A DNA stretch of 11,064 nt, taken from NCBI GenBank assembly GCA_040902925.1, contig JBBDWJ010000354.1:1-11064 (forward strand), in the 5' to 3' direction. Position numbers and translations under genes: made by a program. Below the pieces are notes generated by a model. The model was given only the letters and a program-made list of their open reading frames with translations. It did not search any database and was not told the DNA's origin. Numbering within the stretch: position 1 is the first letter of the stretch; each line of letters starts with the position of its first letter. Source of the stretch: JBBDWJ01 sp040902925 (lineage in GTDB: Bacteria; Acidobacteriota; Terriglobia; Bryobacterales; UBA6623). Positions 1 through 6,110 of this stretch are shown here, one piece after another.

Positions 1-446
1 GCGAGGGGGAAGGCATCGTCCACGACATTCGGGAGCGGGCCCGGGCGATCCAAAAGGAAGCCGAGCAATTAGCCGTGACCGTTCCCGAGATCGCCTCCAG
101 GTTTCAACAGCGCATCGAGAAGCGGCTGCATGAGCTGCTCGGCGAGGCGCCCGTGGACCCGCAGCGCACCTTGCAGGAAGCCGCTATCCTGGCTGACCGC
201 ACCGACATCAGCGAAGAACTGCAGCGTCTCAAGGCGCACACCGAGCGGCTGCTCGAAATGCTCGACGGCGACGCCGAGCTCGGCAAGCAAGTCGACTTTC
301 TCGCCCAGGAATTGAACCGCGAGACCAACACCATGCTGTCGAAAACCACGCCGCTCGGCCAGGAAGGGCTACAGTTCACCGACTCGGCCCTGCGCGTCAA
401 AGCCGAGATCGAGAAGATTCGTGAGCAGGCTCAGAATCTGGAATAA
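1..446 (+). CDS. yicC: YicC/YloC family protein, C-terminal part (5' end outside window)
   Basis: The frame is open from the first bases of the window to the TAA at 444-446, giving about 147 residues, roughly the C-terminal half of a family whose members are usually near 290 residues. The visible part matches the family's C-terminal domain (DUF1732): an acidic/charged helix around EGEGIVHDI, then QRIEKRLHELL, then ILADRTDISEEL, then the signature stretch DFLAQELNRETNTMLSK, and the terminal EIEKIREQAQNLE. A GTG at 75 opens a shorter frame, but homology continues upstream of it, so it is not the start. E. coli YicC has been linked to small-RNA turnover and B. subtilis YloC to endoribonuclease activity; the activity here is inferred from the family. 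It lies 10 nt upstream of gmk on the same strand, so co-transcription is likely. One small oddity is a few extra residues (GQEGLQF region) between the SK motif and the last helix. Confidence 0.93.
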   Translation, partial: EGEGIVHDIRERARAIQKEAEQLAVTVPEIASRFQQRIEKRLHELLGEAPVDPQRTLQEAAILADRTDISEELQRLKAHTERLLEMLDGDAELGKQVDFLAQELNRETNTMLSKTTPLGQEGLQFTDSALRVKAEIEKIREQAQNLE

Positions 447-456
447 CTGCTGACCT

Positions 457-1095
457 ATGCCGCTTGTTTTCATCATCTCGGCGCCTTCCGGCTCCGGGAA
501 ATCCACGCTTGTGAAGCGCCTGATGGAGAGCGACCCGCTGCTGGCCTTCTCCACTTCGGTGACCACCCGCTCCCCCCGCGCCGGCGAAATCGACGGCGAA
601 AGCTACCACTTCGTCACCGTCGACGAGTTTCTTCGCCTCAAAGACAGCGGCGAACTGCTCGAATGGGCTGAAGTATTTGGGAACTTCTATGGGACTGCCC
701 GCTCGGTCCTCGAAAAGGCCCGCCAACGGGGCCACGATCTTATATTGGACATCGATGTGCAAGGTGCGGGACAATTACGGGAGAAGCTGCCGGGGGCGGT
801 GACCGTCTTCATTCTGCCTCCCTCCCGCAAAGAGCTCGAAGCCCGGCTGCGAAATCGCTCTTCCGATCCCGACGAGGTCATCGAACGCCGGCTCAGGGAT
901 GCCAGCCGCGAAGTCCGCAACTACAAGCAGTACGACTACGTTCTCGTCAACGATCAGTTGGAGGCGTCGTTCGAGAAGTTGCGCGGCATTCTGCTGGCCG
1001 AGCGTTGCCGCAAGCACCGCGTAGAAGAATTGATCACAGAGATCCTGAACAGTTTCGAGACAGGAAACATTAACGATGGCGAAGACAAGAATTGA
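457..1095 (+). CDS. gmk: Guanylate kinase
   Basis: Encodes a cytoplasmic guanylate kinase (ATP + GMP to ADP + GDP), essential for GTP and dGTP synthesis. The 212 residues are normal for the family. The P-loop SAPSGSGKST lies at residues 8-17. The GMP-binding segment TTRSPRAGEIDGESYHF (about 36-52) holds the conserved Arg38, Arg41 and Tyr50. EWAEVFGNFYGT (69-80) and LDIDVQGAGQLR (97-108) follow, with the catalytic Asp region. The lid helix carries NRSSDPDEVIERRL, and the C-terminal YDYVLVND motif is intact. The start is firm: an in-frame TGA sits two codons upstream (451-453), so ATG 457 is the first possible start even though no strong Shine-Dalgarno is visible. It follows yicC by 10 nt and its last 20 nt overlap rpoZ, an arrangement consistent with one operon and translational coupling. 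No missing key residue was seen. Confidence 0.98.
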   Translation: MPLVFIISAPSGSGKSTLVKRLMESDPLLAFSTSVTTRSPRAGEIDGESYHFVTVDEFLRLKDSGELLEWAEVFGNFYGTARSVLEKARQRGHDLILDIDVQGAGQLREKLPGAVTVFILPPSRKELEARLRNRSSDPDEVIERRLRDASREVRNYKQYDYVLVNDQLEASFEKLRGILLAERCRKHRVEELITEILNSFETGNINDGEDKN

Positions 1096-1369
1096 AGATG
1101 TCGAGCAGCAGATTATCGACGCCGAAGGCAAGCCGCCCGATCAGGCATGGTTCGTGCCCAGCGACAGCGAGCGAAGCATTTATCGCTTCATCATTGCGGC
1201 CGCCAAACGCGCCCGCCAGTTGCAGGGCGGCGCACGGCCACTGATCTCCACCACCTCCCGCAAGCCGACCATCATCGCCATGGAAGAAGTACGCCGTGGC
1301 GAAATCGAGGTCGAAATTCCACCCGATCCGGAACTGGAAGCCGCAGCAGCAGCCGCTGTCGAAAAGTGA
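1076..1369 (+). CDS. rpoZ: DNA-directed RNA polymerase omega subunit
   Basis: Encodes the small omega subunit, which helps fold and hold the beta-prime subunit in RNA polymerase. The 97-residue length fits. The core is recognisable at residues 36-72: YRFIIAAAKRARQLQ, then GARPLI, then SRKPTIIAMEEVRRGEI, which corresponds to the usual NRFELVLVAAKRARQL...KPTVIALEEI pattern. The first 30 residues differ from the common MARVTVED-type start, and the tail ends in an alanine-rich run (AAAAAA near residue 90). The ATG lies inside the end of gmk (20-nt overlap in another frame). An AGGAAA Shine-Dalgarno-like site at 1062-1067 precedes it by about 8 nt and supports this start. A hairpin terminator follows 73 nt downstream. 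In many bacteria coaBC comes next; here it does not. Confidence 0.95.
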   Translation: MAKTRIEDVEQQIIDAEGKPPDQAWFVPSDSERSIYRFIIAAAKRARQLQGGARPLISTTSRKPTIIAMEEVRRGEIEVEIPPDPELEAAAAAAVEK

Positions 1370-1442
1370 GCCTGCGAAGACGTCTGTCTCCAGCGCGCTC
1401 GTCTGGCGGCGGTTGCCTGCTAGCAAATTGAATCGGCCTGAG

Positions 1443-1490
1443 AACGGGTGGCGGACCTTCGACGAGAGTCCGCCACCCGTTATTGCTTTT
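1443..1490. terminator. Hairpin terminator shared by convergent rpoZ and TIGR03437 gene
   Basis: A perfect 14-bp inverted repeat pairs 1443-1456 (AACGGGTGGCGGAC) with 1468-1481 (GTCCGCCACCCGTT) across an 11-nt loop. On the + strand it is followed by a T-rich stretch (ATTGCTTTT, 1482-1490), as expected of an intrinsic terminator for the yicC-gmk-rpoZ operon. The - strand side lacks a clear T-run, so bidirectional action is an inference. The TAA stop of the convergent gene (1480-1482) lies in the right arm. Confidence 0.75.
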
Positions 1491-2283
1491 CCACTGCGAT
1501 ACGGACGCCCGGCTGACTCGCGATTCCATCGATCTCGATGCGAACCTCGGGGTCTGCCGGCGGCAGGTCAGCCGGAAGTTCGAGATTGATCTGATAGAGA
1601 CCGGCGAATCCCGGCGCCTGGCCCGCGTAATGCACCAGGCGCGCCGGAAGCACTGCGGCATCCAGCCAGACCTTGGCTGGTAGCACGATGCGGGCAGCGA
1701 ATGCGGGTAGTTCCCCCGCAAACACCCCAGGCACGGTCGAGCCGAAGCCCGTGCCAAAAATCAAGACAACCTCTCCGGGATGCGCCGGCGTCGAACCTTC
1801 GGGTTCCCCTCGGCCGACCAACTTATAGTTGGCGTGCGTCAAAAAAGAAAACAAACCCGGAGCAGCTTGGCGCACCTTGATCATCGTTGCATCGCCCGAC
1901 AGATTCCCTCGCACCACCAGTAACGGCCAATTGCCGGGAAGAATCTCGGACGGAATCTGCGCATTGATCTGGTTGGGCGAAACAAAGTACAGCGGAGCCG
2001 GGATTTCGCCGATGCGCACTTGCACGTCTCCCAGCGTGCGGGGCAACCAGCCGCGGACAAGGTCGCTTTCGCTCACTTGTTTGGTCTGTAACGACAGATC
2101 GATACCGAAGATCGAGATGATGCCGTTGGGCGCAAGAAAGTTGTTCGGGGCGGGCGTAAAGCTCGCTCCGTTCACGACTCCATCGACATTGAGAGTGGGT
2201 GCGCGGCGGCGCCCGGTTTCGGCGGCGGTGAGCAACGGCGCCAGCACCAGCCAAAAGGCCAGCGCCAGAAGCCAAGCTGGCAT
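1480..2283 (-). CDS. Secreted protein with TIGR03437-type (Solibacter) domain
   Basis: This 267-residue protein consists of a signal peptide and one copy of the domain modelled as TIGR03437, which is abundant in Solibacter-like Acidobacteriota and has no known function. The N-terminus (PAWLLALAFWLVLAPLLTAA) is strongly hydrophobic with a plausible signal peptidase I site near TAA-ETG, so export is expected. From about residue 33 the domain hallmarks appear in order: VDGVVNGASF, APNGIISIFG, LPRTLGDVQVRIG, PAPLYFVSPNQINAQIP, AAPGLFSF, VVLIFGTGFG, ARLVHYAGQAPGFAGLYQINLELP, and VRIEIDGIASQPGVRIAV. The domain usually sits at the C-terminus of long secreted proteins; here it is essentially the whole mature protein. 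The ATG at 2281-2283 is the only good start, since an in-frame stop lies upstream at 2338-2340. A TAGAAT hexamer about 18 nt upstream could be a -10 element, without a convincing -35. The stop codon sits in the shared terminator. Confidence 0.9.
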   Translation of the reverse strand: MPAWLLALAFWLVLAPLLTAAETGRRRAPTLNVDGVVNGASFTPAPNNFLAPNGIISIFGIDLSLQTKQVSESDLVRGWLPRTLGDVQVRIGEIPAPLYFVSPNQINAQIPSEILPGNWPLLVVRGNLSGDATMIKVRQAAPGLFSFLTHANYKLVGRGEPEGSTPAHPGEVVLIFGTGFGSTVPGVFAGELPAFAARIVLPAKVWLDAAVLPARLVHYAGQAPGFAGLYQINLELPADLPPADPEVRIEIDGIASQPGVRIAVEKQ

Positions 2284-2431
2284 GGGGCAATTCGGATCTA
2301 TTCTACCTGGTTTTCCGCGGGTCTGACTTGGGGCTGGTTAGCCGCGGCAACGGAACGTAATGCGGAAACGTGTTTGGATTGGCGCACCGGCGAAGCCAAA
2401 GCGTAGACCAGGCCGGAGCGGCCACCGGCTG
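2284..2431. other. Short intergenic region between two - strand genes
   Basis: This stretch separates the stop of the J-domain gene from the start of the TIGR03437 gene. On the - strand it holds a small GGCCG-CTC-CGGCC hairpin just after the J-domain gene, with no T-run behind it, and a TAGAAT hexamer close to the next start. No reading frame in it resembles a known protein. The roughly 150-nt gap suggests the two genes may not share one transcript, but this is not decisive. Confidence 0.4.
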
Positions 2432-3124
2432 CTACGCCAGCTTGACCTGCTGCGCGGAAGCCCCGGACTCCGAGTGTTCACTGGCCGCCGGAGGCAGCGC
2501 CGCTGGCTTGCCGTTCGCTACGGATACTGCCTGTTTGGTTAGACCGGAGACCTCGCGCCCGAGCGCGCCGAGACCTTGCTGGAAGGGCGCGCCCGCGCCG
2601 CTGGCAAGGCCTGGAACGCCGCCGGCTTCAACCCACTCGGCGCCCAAAATGGTAATGGCGTAAGACCCGGCCTGGGTGGCTGTGATCCGATCTTTTTCGC
2701 GTAAGAACCAAAGTGCAAATTCCAGATCTGGAGGTGTAACACCGAGGGCCCGCGCAAGGTCTGTGCGGCCCACGTCAGGGTCGCGCGGTGCGCGCATGAT
2801 CTTCTGGTAGAGAGTGGCCATGATCGCCTGGCGCATGATGTGGGAGTCGGCGACGTCTTGCGCCGTGACCTCGGCGTTGACGCTTACCATGACCGCGGGT
2901 TTTTGCTTGCTCAGCTCCGCATCGTAGGCAGTGCGCTTCTTGGGATCCGCCAAGGCGCGAAAGGCTTCCTTCACCAGCTCGCACTTCTTCGGATCGGGAG
3001 TTTTTGATTTTTGCGGATCGTACCGCGCGAGCATCAGCCGCGCCGCCCACTCCACCATCTGGCGGTCAGCAGTCGGGCTGATCATCAGGAACTCGTAATA
3101 GTCGATGAAGTTTCCGTTTTCCAC
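2432..3124 (-). CDS. J-domain-like protein with degenerate HPD motif and winged-helix-like C-terminal region
   Basis: The 230-residue protein starts with a DnaJ-like J-domain (about residues 7-70): DYYEFLMISPTAD, helix II WAARLMLARY, then helices III-IV VKEAFRALADPKKRTAYD. The loop that should read HPD, needed to stimulate the DnaK ATPase, reads DPQ at residues 36-38 (RYDPQK in place of RYHPDK). Residues 90-167 include a helical stretch and a winged-helix-like segment, LARALGVTPPDLEFALWFLREK followed by AGSYAITILGAEWVE. This resembles the C-terminal part of acidobacterial J-domain proteins that keep an intact HPD. The last 60 residues are Gly/Ala/Gln/Ser-rich and probably disordered. The start is GTG at 3124; a GGGAAAG stretch about 9 nt upstream may be its ribosome site, and the frame closes upstream at 3170-3172. 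No signal peptide is seen, so it is probably cytoplasmic. A canonical co-chaperone role is doubtful; a scaffold or regulatory role is possible but inferred. Confidence 0.8.
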   Translation of the reverse strand: MENGNFIDYYEFLMISPTADRQMVEWAARLMLARYDPQKSKTPDPKKCELVKEAFRALADPKKRTAYDAELSKQKPAVMVSVNAEVTAQDVADSHIMRQAIMATLYQKIMRAPRDPDVGRTDLARALGVTPPDLEFALWFLREKDRITATQAGSYAITILGAEWVEAGGVPGLASGAGAPFQQGLGALGREVSGLTKQAVSVANGKPAALPPAASEHSESGASAQQVKLA

Positions 3125-3596
3125 GCGCAGGTCTTTCCCGAGAAAGAGGAATTTTGGGGACTCTCGTCCTCATGATGATACGTCCGGAACCGAAGAACAA
3201 TTGAGCTAACGGGGTAGGCGGTCTATCACGGGGGACATAGGTACAGAAGCAGTACGACGATCCAATTAGTTTCGCTCGGGAAAGTACCAAGACCGTGACC
3301 GGCAAGAGCACCGGCCCGATAGAGTTTTTCGGCCGGTGCCAGGGTCGGTGAAATATCCAACCGCGGTTCGTCTAGCCGTTTCGCCGGGCTGAATCCAAAA
3401 GATTTATTGGCCTGCGGTGCCCCCGACAAGTCGCTGACCGCAAGATGGTCCCCCCGGCCAGCGTCAAATTTGTTTTTGACCCGCCTGGATCAGGGCCTGG
3501 GCCTTTCCCCATCGGCAGGTAGGGATATTACTAAGCGCACCGTCCGGCACGCCTCCCGAGCGACTTGGACAGGTCGCATGCAGCGCCGGCGCGAAG
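3125..3596. other. Gene-poor region of about 470 bp
   Basis: No gene can be supported here. The longest unbroken frame is on the - strand from 3489 down to a TGA at 3226-3228 (87 sense codons). It has no ATG start (only TTG/GTG options) and matches no family I know. The stretch is visibly richer in A/T than its neighbours in places, for example around 3465-3478. It contains one hairpin (3308-3339, listed separately) and a GCGCCGGCGC palindrome just beyond the methyltransferase-like gene's stop. An ATGATA (TATCAT on the - strand) at 3175-3180 lies about 50 nt upstream of the J-domain gene and could be a -10 element without a clear -35. No tRNA, transposase or terminal inverted repeat was found. 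Confidence 0.5.
3308..3339. other. Perfect 9-bp inverted repeat (hairpin)
   Basis: GCACCGGCC at 3308-3316 pairs with GGCCGGTGC at 3331-3339 across a 14-nt loop containing TTTTT. It lies in the non-coding stretch between the methyltransferase-like gene and the J-domain gene, both on the - strand. There is no T-run after either arm, so it is not a standard intrinsic terminator. It could be an operator, a transcript-end structure or chance in GC-rich DNA. Confidence 0.35.
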
Positions 3597-4634
3597 CTAG
3601 GCGATCCCCAGCTCTTCGCGCACCATCTTGACCCCCTCGACCATGTTCTTGAGCTTGCTTTTCGAAGCCCAGCGGGCGGTTTGACTCAGCCCGCAATCGG
3701 GCGCGAATGACAAGCGGTCCGCGGCGGCGTGTTGCAGGCACAACCGCACGCGCTCGGCGATCTCCTCGGGCGGTTCGACGTAATAGCTTTTGACGTCGAC
3801 GATTCCCACCGCCACGTCCTTCACCTTGGCGACGTCGGCGATCAACTCGATCTCGGCAAATTCGCGGCTGGCCATCTCGAGGTGGATCTCGTCGACGTGG
3901 AAATCGAGAAAAGCGGGGAACATCGGCGCGTAGCGGCGCAAGCCAACCGCGCGGCCCTTGAAGTTGCCGAAGCAAAGATGCGTGGAGACCCGGCAGCGGC
4001 CGCCAAGGGGCTCGACCGTGCGGTTGAAGATGTCGACGAAGCGCCGCGGATCTTCGCGGTGAGCGTAACAGCTCATGGAGGGCTCGTCGATGGTGATCTC
4101 CTCGCAGCCGGCCTCGGCGAGCGCCTCGAGCTCCGCGCGCACGATCGGCAGCAGCGCCTCGGTCAATGCGTAACGGTCGGCGTATTGGGCGTCCGGCACC
4201 AAACGGCCGCTCAGGGTGTAGGGCCCGGGGACGCTGGCCTTGAGCGTCACACCGCGCGGCGCGAGCCGCCGCAGGCGCTCGTATTCGTCGACCGCCCCCA
4301 GCCCGCGCGGCGCGCGAATTTCCCCCGTCACGCGATGCTTGCCGCGCTGATCGTGCCCTGGCGGGCCAAAACGCCGCAGAACGGGCGCGTGATGTTCGAT
4401 TCCTTCCAGGAAGCCGTAGAACGATAGGTTGAAGTCAAAACGCGTCTGCTCGCCGTCGGTGATCACATCCAAACCTGCTTCGACCTGGTCATGGACGGCG
4501 GCAATGACGGCATCGTCCTGCATTTCACGAATCTCCGCTTCGCCGAACTCCGCGAGATGCTGCGAAGCGAATTCGAGCCACGAGGGGAATGGATAGCTTC
4601 CGATGACAGTGGTGCGCAGGGGTCGTTGTTTCAT
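3597..4634 (-). CDS. MetE C-terminal-type (cobalamin-independent methionine synthase-like) protein
   Basis: This cytoplasmic protein resembles only the catalytic half of MetE, the zinc enzyme that methylates homocysteine. With the start chosen here it has 345 residues, against about 750 for full MetE. Visible active-site features are: the IGSYP motif at 11-15, DGEQTR at 60-65, the DEP motif at 183-185, and all four expected zinc ligands, His219 and Cys221 (THLCFGN), Glu253 (HLEMAS) and Cys314 (PDCGLSQTARW). The chemistry is therefore probably a zinc-dependent methyl transfer to a thiol. The N-terminal half, which helps bind methyltetrahydrofolate-polyglutamate, is absent, so donor and acceptor are uncertain. 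Half-size 'core' MetE proteins studied elsewhere use methyl-corrinoid donors. An ATG at 4668-4670 would add 12 residues (AIHRKQHQRLL) without visible homology; ATG 4632-4634 directly before KQRPLRTTVIGSYP is preferred. It is divergent from the UxuA-like gene. Confidence 0.85.
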   Translation of the reverse strand: MKQRPLRTTVIGSYPFPSWLEFASQHLAEFGEAEIREMQDDAVIAAVHDQVEAGLDVITDGEQTRFDFNLSFYGFLEGIEHHAPVLRRFGPPGHDQRGKHRVTGEIRAPRGLGAVDEYERLRRLAPRGVTLKASVPGPYTLSGRLVPDAQYADRYALTEALLPIVRAELEALAEAGCEEITIDEPSMSCYAHREDPRRFVDIFNRTVEPLGGRCRVSTHLCFGNFKGRAVGLRRYAPMFPAFLDFHVDEIHLEMASREFAEIELIADVAKVKDVAVGIVDVKSYYVEPPEEIAERVRLCLQHAAADRLSFAPDCGLSQTARWASKSKLKNMVEGVKMVREELGIA

Positions 4635-4891
4635 CAAGAGTCTCTGGTGTTGCTTGCGGTGGATCGCCATTCCAACGGTGGCGAACGGCCCGCTGATGGG
4701 TGAACTCGACTATCGTAACGCTCCAGGCGTCTCGTTAGATGCAGGGTCTGACCATTGCGGCGAAGACACGTGGCGCCGGACACCTGAAAACCACGCACCT
4801 GTCTTTTGCCCCTGCCTGTTGACAGCGCTTTGGCATCCGTGGTCCCATGGCCGGGGTAACGGGCGCCGGGCCCGGAAAGGGAGCAGCATCC
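4635..4891. promoter_or_regulatory. Divergent intergenic region between MetE-like and UxuA-like genes
   Basis: This region must carry the start signals of both genes. For the + strand gene there is an exact TTGACA at 4819-4824, but the matching -10 is poor (TCCCAT at 4843-4848, 18-nt spacer). A clear Shine-Dalgarno, AAAGGGAG at about 4876-4883, sits 8 nt before ATG 4892. For the - strand gene no convincing -35/-10 pair was found. No S-box/SAM-II-like or cobalamin riboswitch could be recognised by eye, although a methionine-related gene would make one plausible. A CCGGGCCCGG palindrome at 4866-4875 is probably only GC-rich background. Confidence 0.4.
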
Positions 4892-6010
4892 ATGGACCGT
4901 AGAAACTTCATGCAGTGGGGCGGGGCGGCCGCCGGGGCGATGTTGACGGGTTGCGGACCGTCCCCCGAGGCGTCTGAAAACACGCCGCCGGCGCGAACGA
5001 TCAACAAACCGCTAAAAATGCACGTCGGCACGCAGCGCAGCCCGACGACGCCCGAGATGCTGCAATACCTCAAACGCCATGGCGTCGACCACATCTGCGG
5101 TTACGTGCCCAATCCGGGCGAACGCGGCTACTGGCTGGCGGAAGACGTCGAGAAGACGCGCGAGCTGTGCGAGCAGCACGGTATTGCGCTCGACATGGTG
5201 GCGCTGCCGTTCCTGCCGTCCTCGCACATCGACCGCGAAAAACGCGGCGCCATCATGCTCGGCCAAAGCCCCGAGCGCGACAAAGACATCGACGACATCC
5301 ACAAGATGATCGAGGCTTGCGCGAAGGCCGGCGTGCCGGCGTTCAAATACAACATGAGCCTTTTGGGCGTGGTGCGCACCGAGGCGACGCCAGGGCGCGG
5401 CGGAACCAGCTACAGCACCTGGAAGCTGGCCGAAGCCAAGCCCGACCCGCCGCTGACCCGCGCCGGCCAGGTCAACGCCGAGCAAGCTTGGGAGCGCATC
5501 AGCTACTTCGTGGAAAAAGTGATCCCGGTGGCCGATGAATTTAAGGTCCGTGCGGCGTGCCATCCGCATGACCCGGGCATGCCGCCGGAGGGCTACCAGG
5601 GGATCGTGCGCGTGCTCGGCACCCCCGAAGGACTCTACAAATTCATGGGACTGCACGCCAGCCCGTACCACGGCTTCAACCTCTGCCTGGGAACGACAGC
5701 GGAAATGTTGCAGGACCCCAATCGCGAGATCCACGACGTCATTCGCAAAATTGGCGGCGAGAAGCGCATCTTCAACATCCATTTCCGGAACATTCGCGGC
5801 AAGCGCGATGATTTCGTCGAAGTGTTCCCCGACGAGGGCGACATGAATATGGTCGAAGTGGCGATGACCCTCGCCGAAGTCGATTATCCCTACATGCTGA
5901 TGCCCGACCACATGCCGCGGCATCCCGACGACCCCAACGGACGGCAGGCCTTCGCGTTCGGCTTCGGCTACATAAAAGGTGTTTTGCAGGCGGTGGAAAA
6001 GCTGGCCTGA
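4892..6010 (+). CDS. Mannonate dehydratase (UxuA)-like TIM-barrel protein with Tat/lipoprotein signal
   Basis: The mature protein resembles mannonate dehydratase, the metal-dependent enzyme converting D-mannonate to 2-keto-3-deoxygluconate. With this start it has 372 residues. The N-terminus has a twin-arginine motif (DRRNFM, residues 2-7), a hydrophobic stretch and a lipobox LTGC with Cys21, so export in folded form and lipid anchoring are predicted. The barrel begins near residue 41 (LKMHVGTQRS). The four metal ligands expected of the family can be placed: His224 (CHPHDP, usually HPDDP), Cys265 (NLCLGTT), His297 (FNIHFRNI) and Asp339-His340 (MPDHMPRHP). EVFPDEGDMNM and FGFGYIKGVLQA are also typical. 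The start is ATG 4892, not the upstream in-frame ATG 4847, because AAAGGGAG precedes it by about 8 nt and only this start gives a Tat signal. Well-studied UxuA enzymes are cytoplasmic, so the true substrate may be a related sugar acid or sugar. It stands divergent to the MetE-like gene with no uronate-pathway neighbour. Confidence 0.85.
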   Translation: MDRRNFMQWGGAAAGAMLTGCGPSPEASENTPPARTINKPLKMHVGTQRSPTTPEMLQYLKRHGVDHICGYVPNPGERGYWLAEDVEKTRELCEQHGIALDMVALPFLPSSHIDREKRGAIMLGQSPERDKDIDDIHKMIEACAKAGVPAFKYNMSLLGVVRTEATPGRGGTSYSTWKLAEAKPDPPLTRAGQVNAEQAWERISYFVEKVIPVADEFKVRAACHPHDPGMPPEGYQGIVRVLGTPEGLYKFMGLHASPYHGFNLCLGTTAEMLQDPNREIHDVIRKIGGEKRIFNIHFRNIRGKRDDFVEVFPDEGDMNMVEVAMTLAEVDYPYMLMPDHMPRHPDDPNGRQAFAFGFGYIKGVLQAVEKLA

Positions 6011-6110
6011 GCTCGCCGGAGCGCCAACGGTTCAGCTCGGCACGCGGCCCGGCGGAACACCACGCTTGACGCTGTACGATTGGCGCTGTGCGGTTGGCGC
6101 TGCGTTCTTG
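6011..6110. other. Convergent intergenic region with short repeats
   Basis: The two convergent genes are separated by 100 nt. It holds two direct copies of TTGGCGCTG (6080-6088 and 6094-6102, 14 nt apart) and an inverse copy AGCGCCAA at 6020-6027, so a long-loop stem could form. No hairpin followed by a T-run is evident, so the terminators of both genes are unassigned. Confidence 0.35.

Noticed and set aside
1829..2326. A 165-codon + strand frame opposite the TIGR03437 gene
   Set aside because: It has no signal peptide or motif and overlaps completely a gene with strong family features.
3125..3596. Possible tRNA, insertion sequence or mobile remnant in the gene-poor gap
   Set aside because: No cloverleaf with a GTTC-type T-arm and CCA end, no transposase motif, no terminal inverted repeats or target-site duplication could be found.
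3729..4427. A 232-codon open frame on the + strand opposite the MetE-like gene
   Set aside because: It mirrors the real gene's codon bias and shows no recognisable family, while the opposite frame keeps all zinc ligands.
4671..4846. SAM or cobalamin riboswitch upstream of the MetE-like gene
   Set aside because: No S-box-like or cobalamin-box core sequence was recognised; a covariance-model search (Infernal/Rfam) would decide.
4847..4891. Use of the upstream ATG at 4847 as the start of the UxuA-like protein
   Set aside because: The 15 extra residues would bury the Tat/lipobox signal, and the AAAGGGAG site fits ATG 4892.
5012..5923. A 303-codon open frame on the - strand opposite the UxuA-like gene
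   Set aside because: The His/Val/Ala-rich translation has no domain, and the + strand frame carries the metal-ligand motifs and a good ribosome site.
6080..6102. Two TTGGCGCTG copies as a possible CRISPR or regulatory repeat array
   Set aside because: There are only two 9-bp copies, 14 nt apart, with no spacer regularity; too little for an array and plausible by chance in GC-rich DNA.
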